Below, one piece after another: positions 49,285 through 58,361 of a stretch of 64,000 nt of DNA. The position numbers were made by a program, and so were the translations under genes. The first letter of the stretch is position 1. The number at the start of each line of letters is the position of its first letter. The notes under the pieces were generated by a model. The model did no database searches. It had not been told where the DNA came from and saw only the letters and a list, made by a program, of their open reading frames with translations. This DNA comes from Chloroflexota bacterium (GTDB lineage Bacteria > Chloroflexota > Anaerolineae > Anaerolineales > Villigracilaceae), in contig JACAET010000050.1 in assembly GCA_013388685.1 (NCBI GenBank), positions 1 through 64,000 on the forward strand, given 5' to 3'.

Positions 49285-50625
49285 CTATTCTTCTTTTTCG
49301 CCGACCAGTTCACGCTTGCGCCGTTCGGCGGGAATCAATCCCTCGGGTCTGAAGATCATCATGATCACCAGGATGACGCCGAAAATAAGTTTCTGATATT
49401 TTGCCGGGTCTAATTGCGTGGAAAGATTTTTCCATGCAAAATTGATGATGGGGATGACCGCGTCGCTCTGGCGCAGACTGCTCAGGTAGAGCGAAAAGGT
49501 TTGCAAAACTTGAATGTTGAGGAATACCACGACCGCCGCGCCGACGATGACGCCGGGAATGCTTCCCAAGCCGCCGAGAATGACCATGGTCAATACGCCG
49601 ATGGATTGCAGGAAGGAGAACGTCTCGGGGCTTACGAATGTCCGGTTGGCGGCGTAAATGACCCCCATTGCTCCTGCAAACGACGCGCCGGCGGCGAACG
49701 CCATGAGTTTCATTCTCACCAGCGGAATGCCCATGGCAATGGCGGCTGTCTCATCTTCGCGGATGGCTGTCCATGCCCTGCCGATGCGCGAGTCTTCCAG
49801 GCGGCGAGCCACCACAACGGCGACGATGATGATGATCAGGGCGAGGAAGTAGAAGAATACATTGTAGAACTGGGCATCGGTCACCGAATGTCCCACCAGG
49901 GGTTCGAGAACTAAGCGAATCGCGTTGAGGAGATCGGGGGAAAGATTGGGTCTTTGAATAGGTGTGATGCCCTGGGGGCCGTTCGTAATGTTAATCGGTT
50001 TGTCCAGATTCAGCGCCAGCACGCGAATGACTTCGCCGAACCCGAGGGTGACGATGGCGAGGTAGTCGCCGCGTAATCGCAATACGGGCAGGCCGAGTAA
50101 AATGCCGGCCAACGCGGCAAGTCCGATCCCCAGAAAAATGAAGAACCAGAACCAATCCGGGTTTTCGAGAAAGAAGGGAGCGTTTGCAGGCGCCGCCCCG
50201 GGAACGGAGTATAGTAGGGACATCTGTTTCGACCCGAAGAACGCCCATGTGTATGCGCCCACCGCATAAAAAGCGACATAACCCAGATCCAGCAAGCCTG
50301 CCAAGCCGATGACGATATTCAGTCCCAGGGCAAGTGCGGCAAAGACGCAGATTTGGAAGATCACTTCGAGATAAAAGATATTCCGCACTCCCAGAACAGG
50401 CAGGATCACCACCGCCAGGAGCAACCCTGCGAACAGCTTGATTCGATTGTTCATTTTCAGGAAGTAAAGCGCCGCGGGAGCCAGCATGAGCACCAGGAAC
50501 GCCATCAGCGATCTTGGAACCATATAGACCAATGCGCTTCCGATGAGCATTAAACCGAACGTCACAATGTAGGACCAGGGTTCCTTGTTGATTGACGTGT
50601 AGAGGTTGCTGAAAAATTTTCGCAT
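49285..50625 (-). CDS. livM: branched-chain amino acid ABC transporter permease LivM
   Basis: 446 residues, long because of an N-terminal region with extra hydrophobic segments (YIVTFGLMLIGSALVYMVP, FLVLMLAPAALYFLKMNNRI). The permease core has IFQICVFAALALGLNIVIGL then AGLLDLGYVAFYAVGAYTWA, a LivM hallmark, and GLPVLRLRGDYLAIVTLGFG. The EAA-type loop is ESRIGRAWTAIREDETAAIA-like (DSRIGRAWTAIREDETAAIA) and GVIYAANRTFVSPETFSFLQ follows. It forms the channel with LivH. Confidence 0.95.
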   Translation of the reverse strand: MRKFFSNLYTSINKEPWSYIVTFGLMLIGSALVYMVPRSLMAFLVLMLAPAALYFLKMNNRIKLFAGLLLAVVILPVLGVRNIFYLEVIFQICVFAALALGLNIVIGLAGLLDLGYVAFYAVGAYTWAFFGSKQMSLLYSVPGAAPANAPFFLENPDWFWFFIFLGIGLAALAGILLGLPVLRLRGDYLAIVTLGFGEVIRVLALNLDKPINITNGPQGITPIQRPNLSPDLLNAIRLVLEPLVGHSVTDAQFYNVFFYFLALIIIIVAVVVARRLEDSRIGRAWTAIREDETAAIAMGIPLVRMKLMAFAAGASFAGAMGVIYAANRTFVSPETFSFLQSIGVLTMVILGGLGSIPGVIVGAAVVVFLNIQVLQTFSLYLSSLRQSDAVIPIINFAWKNLSTQLDPAKYQKLIFGVILVIMMIFRPEGLIPAERRKRELVGEKEE

Positions 50626-50645
50626 GAGGGTCTCCTGTCCTTCGA

Positions 50646-51800
50646 CTACGCCTTTTGTCCAACGGTTTGACCCAGCAGGCCGGATGGGCGGAAGATCAGG
50701 ATTGCGATCAGGATCGCAAAGGCAAGAATATCCTTGTATTCCGCGCCGAACGCGCCCTGGGTGAATATTCCCAGGTAGGACGCGCCGAAAGACTCGAGCA
50801 GTCCGAGCACAATGCCGCCGAGTAGGGCGCCGGTCAGGTTGCCGATGCCGCCGAGCACAGCGGCTGTGAACGCCTTCAAACCGGGAAAGAACCCGACAAA
50901 AGGATCGAGGCGGGTGACCTTCAGGGCAAATAAAACACCCGCCGCGCCGCCCAGCGAGCCGCCGATTAGAAATGTGATGGAGATGATCAAATTGACGTTG
51001 ATGCCCATCAGGCTGGCGGTCGGACGGTCTTGCGCGACTGCGCGGATGGCTTTTCCAACTTTGGTGCCGTTCACAAGATAGTTCAAACCGACGAGCATGA
51101 CAACGGTCACCGCCACAAGCAGGATGGTTTTATTCTGAATCTGCACCGGAGCCGCAAGACCCGGAAAATTGAAAACCTGAAAATCGTCGAAAGTCCCAAA
51201 CTTTGGGAGAATGACATTGAATTCTCCGGTGGTTAATCCAAGAATCAGACGCACGGCATCCTGCAGGAAAAACGACATGCCGATGGCGGAAATCAAAGGG
51301 ACGAGTCGCGGGGCGCCGCGCAAGGGTCTGTATGCGACCCGTTCCACGGTCACCGCCAAACTGCCTGAGATGACCATTCCCAAAAGGATGGCAAGGGCAA
51401 TGACCACATATTGATTCATCCCCGCGAGTGAACCCTGTGTCTCCAAGTAGCGGAGCAGTTCCACGCCAACCACGCCGCCAACCATGAAGATTTCGCTGTG
51501 GGAGAAGTTGATGAATTCCAGAACCCCATAAACCATGGTGTATCCCAGCGCAATGGTCGCATACACGAATCCAATGGTGATTCCGTCAATCAGAACTTTG
51601 GGAAGAATTGCCAGGGTTCTTTCAACCAGGTCCAGGTTGCTGACAGAGCCTCTAAAGATATAGGCAAGCAAAATGACAAGTACTGAAAGTGTAATACCCG
51701 CCCCTAAAATGAATGCAAGTATCTGTCCGATTGGAAACAAGACAAACTTGTAGATCGGGTTGGAGGTGAGTTGTTTCATGACGCTTCCCTGTCGGTTCAT
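50646..51800 (-). CDS. livH: branched-chain amino acid ABC transporter permease LivH
   Basis: 384 residues from the ATG at 51800, preceded by AGGAG; an alternative ATG at 51779 with AGGGAAG would drop seven residues (MNRQGSV). Motifs are DGITIGFVYATIALGYTMVY, EFINFSHSEIFMVGGVVGVE and KAIRAVAQDRPTASLMGINV, all typical of LivH. The first start and its ribosome site lie within a 17-bp perfect hairpin (51798-51835), which may make the second start the one used. It follows livK by 65 nt. Confidence 0.95.
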   Translation of the reverse strand: MNRQGSVMKQLTSNPIYKFVLFPIGQILAFILGAGITLSVLVILLAYIFRGSVSNLDLVERTLAILPKVLIDGITIGFVYATIALGYTMVYGVLEFINFSHSEIFMVGGVVGVELLRYLETQGSLAGMNQYVVIALAILLGMVISGSLAVTVERVAYRPLRGAPRLVPLISAIGMSFFLQDAVRLILGLTTGEFNVILPKFGTFDDFQVFNFPGLAAPVQIQNKTILLVAVTVVMLVGLNYLVNGTKVGKAIRAVAQDRPTASLMGINVNLIISITFLIGGSLGGAAGVLFALKVTRLDPFVGFFPGLKAFTAAVLGGIGNLTGALLGGIVLGLLESFGASYLGIFTQGAFGAEYKDILAFAILIAILIFRPSGLLGQTVGQKA

Positions 51801-51835
51801 GATTCTCTCTCCTGTTGCCAGGAGAGAGAATCATG
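51798..51835 (-). promoter_or_regulatory. perfect 17-bp hairpin covering the livH ribosome site and ATG
   Basis: On the minus strand CATGATTCTCTCTCCTG pairs exactly with CAGGAGAGAGAATCATG around a GCAA tetraloop (51815-51818). The right arm contains AGGAG and the livH ATG. It lies 30 nt after the livK stop. Such stems between a binding-protein gene and its permease gene often stabilise the upstream message and lower downstream expression. Confidence 0.8.
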
Positions 51836-51865
51836 TAAATGACCGCCGGATGGCGGATTTGAAAC

Positions 51866-53074
51866 TTATTCGCCCATGCCGGGAGACGCAAACTCGAGCT
51901 CGGCAACAATCTCGTTCTTGCCCCACTCGGCGCCGCTGGTCGCATTGACCTTGATGATGAAGTACTTGGCTTTCGGCAGGTCGCCGATGCTGTCGAAGGA
52001 GATGGTTCCGGTGATGCCTTCAAGTGTCAGCGCGCGGATCGCGTCGCGGACGGCTTCGCGGGTGGGAACCTGGTTGCCAGCCGCTTTGGCGGCGTTTTCG
52101 ATCGCCTTTAAGCAGACTGCGGCAGCGTCATAACCCTGCGCGGCAAACGGCTGGGGATCCGCGCCGAATTTGGCTTTGAAATCCTCGGCAAACTTAGCCG
52201 CTTTCGGGTAGGCGGACGCGGGTCCAGCGACGGAGGTGTACACCATACCGCCGCCCTTGACGAGCGCATCGCCCGCCAGGTCAGCCAGCCCGCTGGCATC
52301 CATACCGTCGGTGCCCATGAAGGTGCCTTCGTAGCCGGCGTCACGCGCCTGCTTGAAGAACACGCCGGCCTGATTGTAGATACCGCTGAAGAATACCACA
52401 TCCGGATTGGCGGCAAGCATGGGGGTGATGATCGCGTCGAAGTTGGCTGTTTCCTCGGTGCCTTCAAAGCCCATCACGTTCATGCCGTCTTTTTCAGCCG
52501 CGCCGCGGAAGAACTCCGCCACGCCCTGACCGTAGGCGGTCTTGTCGTGAATGATATAGACAGATCGGGCGCCAAGTTCGTTGAACGCATACGCTTCGGC
52601 AACCGGAGCCTGCACGTCATCACGACCGACGATGCGATTCACTTCGGCATAGCCGCGGGTGGTGACCACCGGGTTGGTGTTCGCCGGGGAAACAAACGCC
52701 AGACCGGCAACATGGTATTCCTCGGACGATGGAATCATGACGCCGGAGTTCAAGTGACCGACGCCGCACAAAATGGCGGGATCCGCCACAATGGCTTTGG
52801 CATTCGCAACGCCCACATCGGGAGTGGCTTGGTCATCGTAGGGCTCCAACTTTACGGTAAAGCCCATTTCGGTCAACGGACCGCTGAGTTGTTCTAGCGC
52901 CAACTGGGCGCCGTTTTTAATATCCACACCGAGCAGGGACTGACCTCCCGAAAGCGGGCTCTGGGTAGCGATCTTGATGAGCTTGGCTTCGCCGCCGCCG
53001 CTACTGCTGCACGCTGCAAGTACGAGGCTTACCGCGATCGTCAGGGCGATGACAAGATTCAAACGTTTAGACAT
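51866..53074 (-). CDS. livK: branched-chain amino acid ABC transporter substrate-binding lipoprotein LivK
   Basis: 402 residues from the ATG at 53074 with GGAGGAGGAAGA upstream; a 32-residue in-frame extension from a GTG is unlikely because it would precede the signal peptide. The signal peptide is LVIALTIAVSLVLAACSSSG with a lipobox. Periplasmic-binding-protein features are IKIATQSPLSGGQSLLGVDI, VGHLNSGVMIPSSEEYHVAG and FVSPANTNPVVTTRGYAEVN, then YIIHDKTAYGQGVAEFFRGA. It captures branched-chain amino acids or amides and delivers them to LivHM. The 53075-53359 stretch is its leader; no other gene is seen there. Confidence 0.95.
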   Translation of the reverse strand: MSKRLNLVIALTIAVSLVLAACSSSGGGEAKLIKIATQSPLSGGQSLLGVDIKNGAQLALEQLSGPLTEMGFTVKLEPYDDQATPDVGVANAKAIVADPAILCGVGHLNSGVMIPSSEEYHVAGLAFVSPANTNPVVTTRGYAEVNRIVGRDDVQAPVAEAYAFNELGARSVYIIHDKTAYGQGVAEFFRGAAEKDGMNVMGFEGTEETANFDAIITPMLAANPDVVFFSGIYNQAGVFFKQARDAGYEGTFMGTDGMDASGLADLAGDALVKGGGMVYTSVAGPASAYPKAAKFAEDFKAKFGADPQPFAAQGYDAAAVCLKAIENAAKAAGNQVPTREAVRDAIRALTLEGITGTISFDSIGDLPKAKYFIIKVNATSGAEWGKNEIVAELEFASPGMGE

Positions 53075-53359
53075 TCTTCCTCCTCCAAATAGATTCAGGT
53101 TTGATTCGTTTTTTCCGCATGTTGCGGATGCAATGATCTGGCTGACAATGCTCTCCTCAGTCAGCGTCACCTCCTTTCCCGAGGGGAATGGTTTCCGTGA
53201 TTACACAAAGAGCCGGAGAAAATCCCCTTCCACAGGCTGGAAATCCTCGCGGCTCGGTACGTGGCGGCAACGGCTTTTTCAAACCTTCCTCACGGCGTAT
53301 TAACCGGCAATCTTAAGTTAAATCCCCTCTGAGGTCAAGGAGCAATTTTTTACGGATAT

Positions 53360-53863
53360 TTATTTTTGATCCTGTGATCTGTACAACAATTGTTCGCGAA
53401 TCCTTAGATCGGTGTTTCGTATTTTCATGGCAAGATCCGCTGCCAGGTTATACATTAACCGATAACCCAGTTGAGGATAGGTATCACAAAGCATGATCAA
53501 CTTATCGCGCGGAATGATGAGCAACCGCGTGTCTTTTTGCGAGGCGCATGCCGAAGCGGAACGCAATCCCTCATCTACCAGCGCCACTTCACCGAACGAT
53601 TGCCCGCGCCGCATGGTGGCAATGACCCGATTTTCGACCCCATCCTCCAGTGTGCCCACCAGGGAGGGGTCCACGACAATGTCAACTTCGCCCTGGACGA
53701 TCACATACAATTCCTTACTCCCGCTGTTTTCCTTGAAAATCAGATCGTCCTTCTGGTATGTCGCCTCCTGGCAGATGTTCGCCACAAGCTCCAACTGGGT
53801 GGGCGTGAATTGATAAAAGATATCGCACTGTTTCAAAAAATTGACGATGGCGACGGTTGACAC
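53360..53863 (-). CDS. cyclic-nucleotide-binding-domain protein without DNA-binding domain
   Basis: 167 residues starting at a GTG with GGAGG 5 nt upstream, rather than the ATG 54 nt earlier. The cNMP-binding fold is seen in CDIFYQFTPTQLELVANICQ, DLIFKENSGSKELYVIVQGE and VIATMRRGQSFGEVALVDEG, followed by LRSASACASQKDTRLLIIPR. The phosphate-binding cassette has FGE...RSAS. There is no helix-turn-helix after it, so it is a standalone sensor or regulatory subunit. Its partner is unknown. It lies between livK and the LysM/M23 peptidase, 60 nt after the latter. Confidence 0.85.
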   Translation of the reverse strand: MSTVAIVNFLKQCDIFYQFTPTQLELVANICQEATYQKDDLIFKENSGSKELYVIVQGEVDIVVDPSLVGTLEDGVENRVIATMRRGQSFGEVALVDEGLRSASACASQKDTRLLIIPRDKLIMLCDTYPQLGYRLMYNLAADLAMKIRNTDLRIREQLLYRSQDQK

Positions 53864-53923
53864 GGGTACCTCCAAGGATATGGGCAAAAGTGTAGCACAA
53901 AGGAAGTCGAAGCGCAACGCTTC

Positions 53924-55339
53924 CTACGGGTAAGCTTGATTCAACCACGAAAGCGGGTTCACCTGGACGCCGTTCACCCACACCTCCCAGTGCAAGTGCG
54001 GACCTGTCACGCGCCCCGTCCCGCCCACCAAACCGATGACCTGCCCCTGTTCGACGAACTCTCCGGTGTTGACGTAGCTCGTCGATTGATGCCAGAACCC
54101 GCTATACACTCCCCAGCCGTGATCAATAATGGTGGCGTTTCCGCGTACGGGCAGCGCGCCCGCAAACACGACCTGTCCGGGGGCGGGCGCAAAGATTTGC
54201 AGACCCTCGCCGCCCGCAAAATCCAGCCCGGTATGAAACCCTGTCGCTGTCAGGTCCGAATTCAAACCCTTATAGATTCTGCGCGTTCCATACAGGGAGG
54301 TGTATTGATCGGGATATACGGCAGGCGAAGAGAATATGCCGTTCCAGTATTTCGCGCTGGTGACCAGATTGGTGATCGAATAAATCTGTTGATTTTCTGG
54401 TTCGGTGACCGTCGGGTCAATCGTGGCGGGCTCTACGTACAGTTCTTCACTGGAATAATTCCCCGAAGTGACCAGTACCATTTGTTCGAATGACTGTCGC
54501 GTTCCATCCGGCAGGGTGGCTTCCAAACGCAAAGGGTAAACCCCGGTCTCGAGCAGGGCGTGAATGCCTTGCAGAGCCACCTGCCCGTCCTCGAATGGGA
54601 AAAAGCGGAGCGGACGATCCACAAGCGTGCCGGAAACGACATAACCCTCTTTTACCTGAACGCGGATCACCTCCGTCCCTCCTTGTACCAGCGGTAGAGG
54701 AGCGATGCTCGCGCGGAGAAACGCGGAAGGCAGTCCCGTTCCCTCTTCGCCATTTCCGGAGGGAGAGTAAAGCACATCGTTTGGCAGCGCATCCCACGTG
54801 CCGTCAAGTTTGTTGATCGAGGAAAGTGTCCATGGGTCGCTTCCCTGTCTGACGGCAAGTTCGAGCAGGGATTCGCCCGGCGCTGCGCTCGTATGAGAGC
54901 GGTATGTGATCTGTCCCTCCTGTACCGGCAGGATCACACTAATTCCTGCATACAGTTCGGATGGGCTGACAAGGCGGTTGAGTTGGATCAACTGCTCATC
55001 GGAAACCTGTGTGCGGCGGCTTAAACTGCGGAGTGTATCGCCGAAGGCGATGATTTCGGTTTCCAATACGCCGGTTATGCCTTCCAGACCGGGAATGACG
55101 ATTCGCTGTCCCTGCGTGAGAAAATTGGGGTCAATGGTTGGGTTGGCGGCGATCAAATCGTCGAGGGGAACGTTGAAGCGTGAAGCGATAAAAGAAAGCG
55201 TATCGCCCGCCTGGACGATATACACCGGTCCGCCGGTTTGGGCCGAGGCTGGAATCGCGGAAACAAGCGCTAGTACGATCGTCAACGCCAGGATGATGCG
55301 CTTAGGCGTCTCTGAATTCAACCGTGTCTCCGATCTCAT
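53924..55339 (-). CDS. LysM and M23 peptidase-domain protein
   Basis: 471 residues from the ATG at 55339 with GGGAGGAGT before it; the start overlaps the DUF192 gene by 38 nt. A signal peptide ([20 protein letters not shown]) is followed by LysM repeats ([40 protein letters not shown] and a degenerate third near [18 protein letters not shown]). The C-terminal M23 domain has [40 protein letters not shown] and [16 protein letters not shown] (HxH zinc site). It binds and cuts peptidoglycan cross-links. The zinc ligands His, Asp and HxH appear intact, so it is probably active. Confidence 0.92.
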   Translation of the reverse strand: MRSETRLNSETPKRIILALTIVLALVSAIPASAQTGGPVYIVQAGDTLSFIASRFNVPLDDLIAANPTIDPNFLTQGQRIVIPGLEGITGVLETEIIAFGDTLRSLSRRTQVSDEQLIQLNRLVSPSELYAGISVILPVQEGQITYRSHTSAAPGESLLELAVRQGSDPWTLSSINKLDGTWDALPNDVLYSPSGNGEEGTGLPSAFLRASIAPLPLVQGGTEVIRVQVKEGYVVSGTLVDRPLRFFPFEDGQVALQGIHALLETGVYPLRLEATLPDGTRQSFEQMVLVTSGNYSSEELYVEPATIDPTVTEPENQQIYSITNLVTSAKYWNGIFSSPAVYPDQYTSLYGTRRIYKGLNSDLTATGFHTGLDFAGGEGLQIFAPAPGQVVFAGALPVRGNATIIDHGWGVYSGFWHQSTSYVNTGEFVEQGQVIGLVGGTGRVTGPHLHWEVWVNGVQVNPLSWLNQAYP

Positions 55340-55673
55340 ACTCCTCCCAGCGCGCCGGATGGATTTCAAGTACATATCTGGCAGGTTTCCTCGAGAAATA
55401 GGCGGGACGCCAGGATTTTGCAAGAACTTTATCCACCACCCGCATGTTCGAATTGATCCAGAACACAGCCAGGTCAAACGGCACGAACAGCATATGAATG
55501 GACGAGTCCAGCCGCGAGTCACGCCTGCCGGCGAGGAGCAGTCCCTCGTCACGCGAGAGGTGGGACCGAAAGGTCAAACCGCGCAGTTGCGTCAGGAAGG
55601 TGTCACAGTATTGGACGCGTGGCGGATTTCCGGTTTTCCTGCTGATGTTGCCAACGATGATGTGTTTGGGCAT
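55302..55673 (-). CDS. DUF192 family protein
   Basis: 123 residues. Family features are [20 protein letters not shown], then [20 protein letters not shown] and [20 protein letters not shown], followed by [23 protein letters not shown]192 proteins are small beta-rich proteins, sometimes secreted; the function is unknown. This copy lacks a signal peptide. It overlaps the LysM/M23 gene downstream, implying co-translation. Confidence 0.9.
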   Translation of the reverse strand: MPKHIIVGNISRKTGNPPRVQYCDTFLTQLRGLTFRSHLSRDEGLLLAGRRDSRLDSSIHMLFVPFDLAVFWINSNMRVVDKVLAKSWRPAYFSRKPARYVLEIHPARWEEYEIGDTVEFRDA

Positions 55674-55685
55674 GGCTTATTTGAA

Positions 55686-55716
55686 AACGAGGCGATCCGC
55701 AGAGGACGCCTCGTTG
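55686..55716 (-). terminator. terminator after the response regulator gene
   Basis: AACGAGGCG pairs with CGCCTCGTT, then TTTTC on the minus strand. It separates the response regulator (55718) from the DUF192 gene. Confidence 0.75.
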
Positions 55717-55717
55717 T

Positions 55718-56110
55718 TCATGCTTTTTTCTGAAGCACCTTCTCGATGCTGGCGAGAAGTTCCTGGGGCTGGAACGGCTTGGCGATGTAGTCGTCCACTT
55801 TGGCGATGTGCAGACCAAGCACCTTGTCTATGCTTTGTGCCTTGGCGGTGACGACAATGACAGGGATGTTTCTGGTTTTTTCGTCCGCCTTGATTTGCTG
55901 ATATACTTCCCATCCGTCCATGTCCGGCATCATCAGGTCGAGCAGGATTAGATCCGGTTTCTCCTGATGAATCATTCTGAGCCCCTCCACGCCGCCGTTT
56001 GCCCCTTTTACTTCAAACCCGCGCCGCCCGAGAATTAATCGAATCAGGTCGATCATTTCCGGCTCGTCTTCGACGCATAGGATACATTTGAGTTTGGTGT
56101 TTGTGTTCAT
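55718..56110 (-). CDS. receiver-domain-only response regulator
   Basis: 130 residues, a single CheY-like receiver with no output domain. The phosphorylated Asp is Asp58 in KPDLILLDLMMPDMDGW, the acidic pocket is Glu14-Asp15 in LCVEDEPEMIDLIRLIL, and the conserved Lys is Lys111 in DDYIAKPFQPQELLASIEK. It could relay phosphate in a two-component pathway; no histidine kinase gene is nearby. A terminator lies just after it. The gene is divergent from the exonuclease remnant and ftsH. Confidence 0.92.
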   Translation of the reverse strand: MNTNTKLKCILCVEDEPEMIDLIRLILGRRGFEVKGANGGVEGLRMIHQEKPDLILLDLMMPDMDGWEVYQQIKADEKTRNIPVIVVTAKAQSIDKVLGLHIAKVDDYIAKPFQPQELLASIEKVLQKKA

Positions 56111-56159
56111 GGATTGCCTGGCTGGTAATCTGTCAGAAGTTTACCATAAAGTGAAAACG

Positions 56160-56324
56160 ATGAAGATAGTGACATGGATTGTCAATGGAGTACGCGCCGC
56201 AAGGGGAGGGTGGGCGTGGGCTCTCGATCCGGATGTGCGCTGTCTGCCGAGCGTCAAAGCAAGACCCGGGCAGTTGCAGGCAAAACAGGCTGGGCGGTTG
56301 CGGCATCCGTATGTGCGGATTTGA
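56160..56324 (+). pseudogene. degenerate exonuclease III (xth) remnant
   Basis: The frame encodes MKIVTWIVNGVRAARGGWAW then ALDPDVRCLPSVKARPGQLQ. It matches the start of ExoIII (normally MKIVTWNVNGIRA...DVLCLQEIKARPEQL). The catalytic Asn is Ile here and the metal-binding Glu of QEIK is lost (PSVK). The frame stops after about 54 residues, versus about 255 in the enzyme. No further homology follows before ftsH. It is almost certainly non-functional. Confidence 0.7.
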
Positions 56325-56384
56325 GCATTATTAGAGAAATATATAAGATTTTCCGGCGGGCTATTCCTGTATTCCCCCTGTTGG

Positions 56385-56390
56385 TATAAT
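56385..56390 (+). promoter_or_regulatory. probable ftsH -10 box
   Basis: TATAAT 23 nt before the GTG start at 56414, with GGAGG between. The -35 region is weak. Confidence 0.5.
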
Positions 56391-56413
56391 TTCCTTCACA
56401 TTTTGGAGGCATA

Positions 56414-58303
56414 GTGAATTCGAGAAACCAACCGTTTATAATGACTTTTCTGTTGATCGCGGCATTGGCGACCATGGTGGTCATGGCATTGCAAAACCGT
56501 TCTTCGACGAGCCAGTCGCTCACGATCAATGAACTTGCGCAGGACGTGCAGCAGGGGAAAATATCCCGGATCATCATCGAAAACAATGGAAGTCTGCGAG
56601 TGGTCTATAAAGCCGGAAGCGAAGCGGAGACAAAGACCGGGGTGACGGCATATAAGGAGGATGGCTCGACGCTGGTGGCGCAATTGACCGATCTCGGCGT
56701 GAGCCCGGAAAAACTTTCCGCGGAGAACGTCAAGATCGAAGTGGAACCTCCCTCCGTCTGGTCGGGCATCTTGGGAGGGTTTTTGGTTTACCTTTTGCCG
56801 CTTCTTCTGATGCTGGGCATTTTTTGGTTCATCTTCCGCCAGGCGCAGGGGTCGAACAACGCGGCGATGTCGTTCGGCAAGAGCCGCGCCCGCATGTTCA
56901 GCGGTGAGCATCCCACTGTGACGTTTGCCGACGTGGCTGGGGCGGATGAATCCAAACAGGAATTGGCGGAAGTGGTCGAGTTCCTGAAAGAGCCGCAGAA
57001 GTTCATCCAGTTGGGGGCGCGCATTCCCAAGGGCGTCCTGCTGGTAGGTCCTCCCGGTACGGGCAAAACTCTGCTGGCAAAAGCCGTTTCCGGTGAGGCG
57101 GGAGTGCCGTTCTTTTCCATCTCCGGCTCTGAGTTCGTGGAAATGTTCGTGGGGGTGGGCGCCAGCCGGGTGCGCGACCTGTTCGATCAGGCGAAACGAC
57201 ATTCGCCCTGCATCGTCTTCGTGGACGAGATTGACGCCGTTGGGCGTCAACGCGGCGCGGGATTGGGCGGCTCGCACGACGAGCGCGAACAGACCCTCAA
57301 CCAGATGCTTGTGGAAATGGACGGTTTCGACACCGACACCAACGTCATCATCATTGCCGCCACCAACCGTCCCGATATTCTCGACCCGGCGCTCTTGCGC
57401 CCTGGTCGTTTTGACCGCCGCGTCACGCTTGACCGCCCCGATGTGAAAGGGCGCGAGGCCATCCTGCGGGTTCACATCAAAGGAAAACCTCTCGAACCGA
57501 ACGTTGACCTTGCCTCTCTGGCGCGCGGCACGCCGGGCTTTGTCGGCGCGGACCTCGAAAACCTGGTCAATGAGAGCGCCATCCTTGCCGCACGGCGCAA
57601 TAAAAAATCCATCGGACAGGCGGAATTGGAAGAGGCGATCGAGCGCGTGGTGATGGGACCGGAACGCAAATCCCGCCTGATCTCGGACGAAGAGAAGCGC
57701 ATCATTGCCTACCATGAGGCGGGTCATGCCGTCGTGGGCAATGCCATCCCCGAAGCCGACCCGGTCCAAAAAGTGACCATTGTTGGGCGCGGGCAGGCTG
57801 GCGGTCTCACTTGGTTCCGCCCCGATGAAGATCGTCTGCTCTATTCGCGCAAGAAACTGCTTGCCAACCTCGCCTACATGCTGGGCGGGCGCGTTGCCGA
57901 GGAGCTCGTCTTCGACGATATCACCTCCGGCGCCTCGAACGACATCGAGCAGGTTACCCGTTTGGCGCGTACCATGGTCACCCGCTTGGGTATGAGCGGC
58001 GAATTGGGTCCCATGCTGTACGGTCAAAAAGAAGAACTCATCTTCCTGGGGCGCGAAATCTCCGAACAGCGCGACTACTCCGAAGCCGTTGCAGAAAAAA
58101 TTGACGCCGAGGTTCGCAAGATTGTGGACGACTCCTACAAATTGGCGAAGAAACTGCTCACCAAATACCGCAAACAACTGGACGCTGTGGCGCAGCGCCT
58201 GCTCGAAGTGGAAACACTCACCCGCGAAGAATTCGAAGCCATCTTCCCGCCGCCGGTTCCCAAGAAAAGCGGAACGCCGCAAATCGCTTCGACGCCGGCA
58301 TGA
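56414..58303 (+). CDS. ftsH: ATP-dependent zinc metalloprotease FtsH
   Basis: 629 residues beginning at a GTG with GGAGG upstream. The N-terminal helix ([16 protein letters not shown]), small extracytoplasmic domain and second helix ([15 protein letters not shown]) anchor it. Walker A is GPPGTGKT (212-219), Walker B is [17 protein letters not shown], the SRH is [20 protein letters not shown], and the zinc site is [11 protein letters not shown] (HEAGH 434-438). It degrades misfolded membrane proteins and regulators. All motifs are intact. Confidence 0.98.
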   Translation: MNSRNQPFIMTFLLIAALATMVVMALQNRSSTSQSLTINELAQDVQQGKISRIIIENNGSLRVVYKAGSEAETKTGVTAYKEDGSTLVAQLTDLGVSPEKLSAENVKIEVEPPSVWSGILGGFLVYLLPLLLMLGIFWFIFRQAQGSNNAAMSFGKSRARMFSGEHPTVTFADVAGADESKQELAEVVEFLKEPQKFIQLGARIPKGVLLVGPPGTGKTLLAKAVSGEAGVPFFSISGSEFVEMFVGVGASRVRDLFDQAKRHSPCIVFVDEIDAVGRQRGAGLGGSHDEREQTLNQMLVEMDGFDTDTNVIIIAATNRPDILDPALLRPGRFDRRVTLDRPDVKGREAILRVHIKGKPLEPNVDLASLARGTPGFVGADLENLVNESAILAARRNKKSIGQAELEEAIERVVMGPERKSRLISDEEKRIIAYHEAGHAVVGNAIPEADPVQKVTIVGRGQAGGLTWFRPDEDRLLYSRKKLLANLAYMLGGRVAEELVFDDITSGASNDIEQVTRLARTMVTRLGMSGELGPMLYGQKEELIFLGREISEQRDYSEAVAEKIDAEVRKIVDDSYKLAKKLLTKYRKQLDAVAQRLLEVETLTREEFEAIFPPPVPKKSGTPQIASTPA

Positions 58304-58314
58304 CTCCCGACAAC

Positions 58315-58345
58315 AAAAAAGCCCCGCAGTGCGCGGGGCTTTTTT
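58315..58345 (+). terminator. bidirectional rho-independent terminator
   Basis: AAAAAAGCCCCGC and GCGGGGCTTTTTT form a 7-bp GC stem with A and T tracts on either side, so it can end both ftsH and the convergent fadD transcript. Confidence 0.9.
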
Positions 58346-58361
58346 GTTTGCGTTTGCGAAT

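Noticed and set aside
53075..53170. A 32-residue N-terminal extension of LivK from a GTG
   Set aside because: The signal peptide begins at the ATG at 53074, which has an excellent ribosome site; an extension would bury it.
56396..58282. A 628-codon open frame antisense to ftsH
   Set aside because: It mirrors the ftsH coding region, has Arg/His/Gly-rich shadow composition and no family features; ftsH itself has every expected motif.
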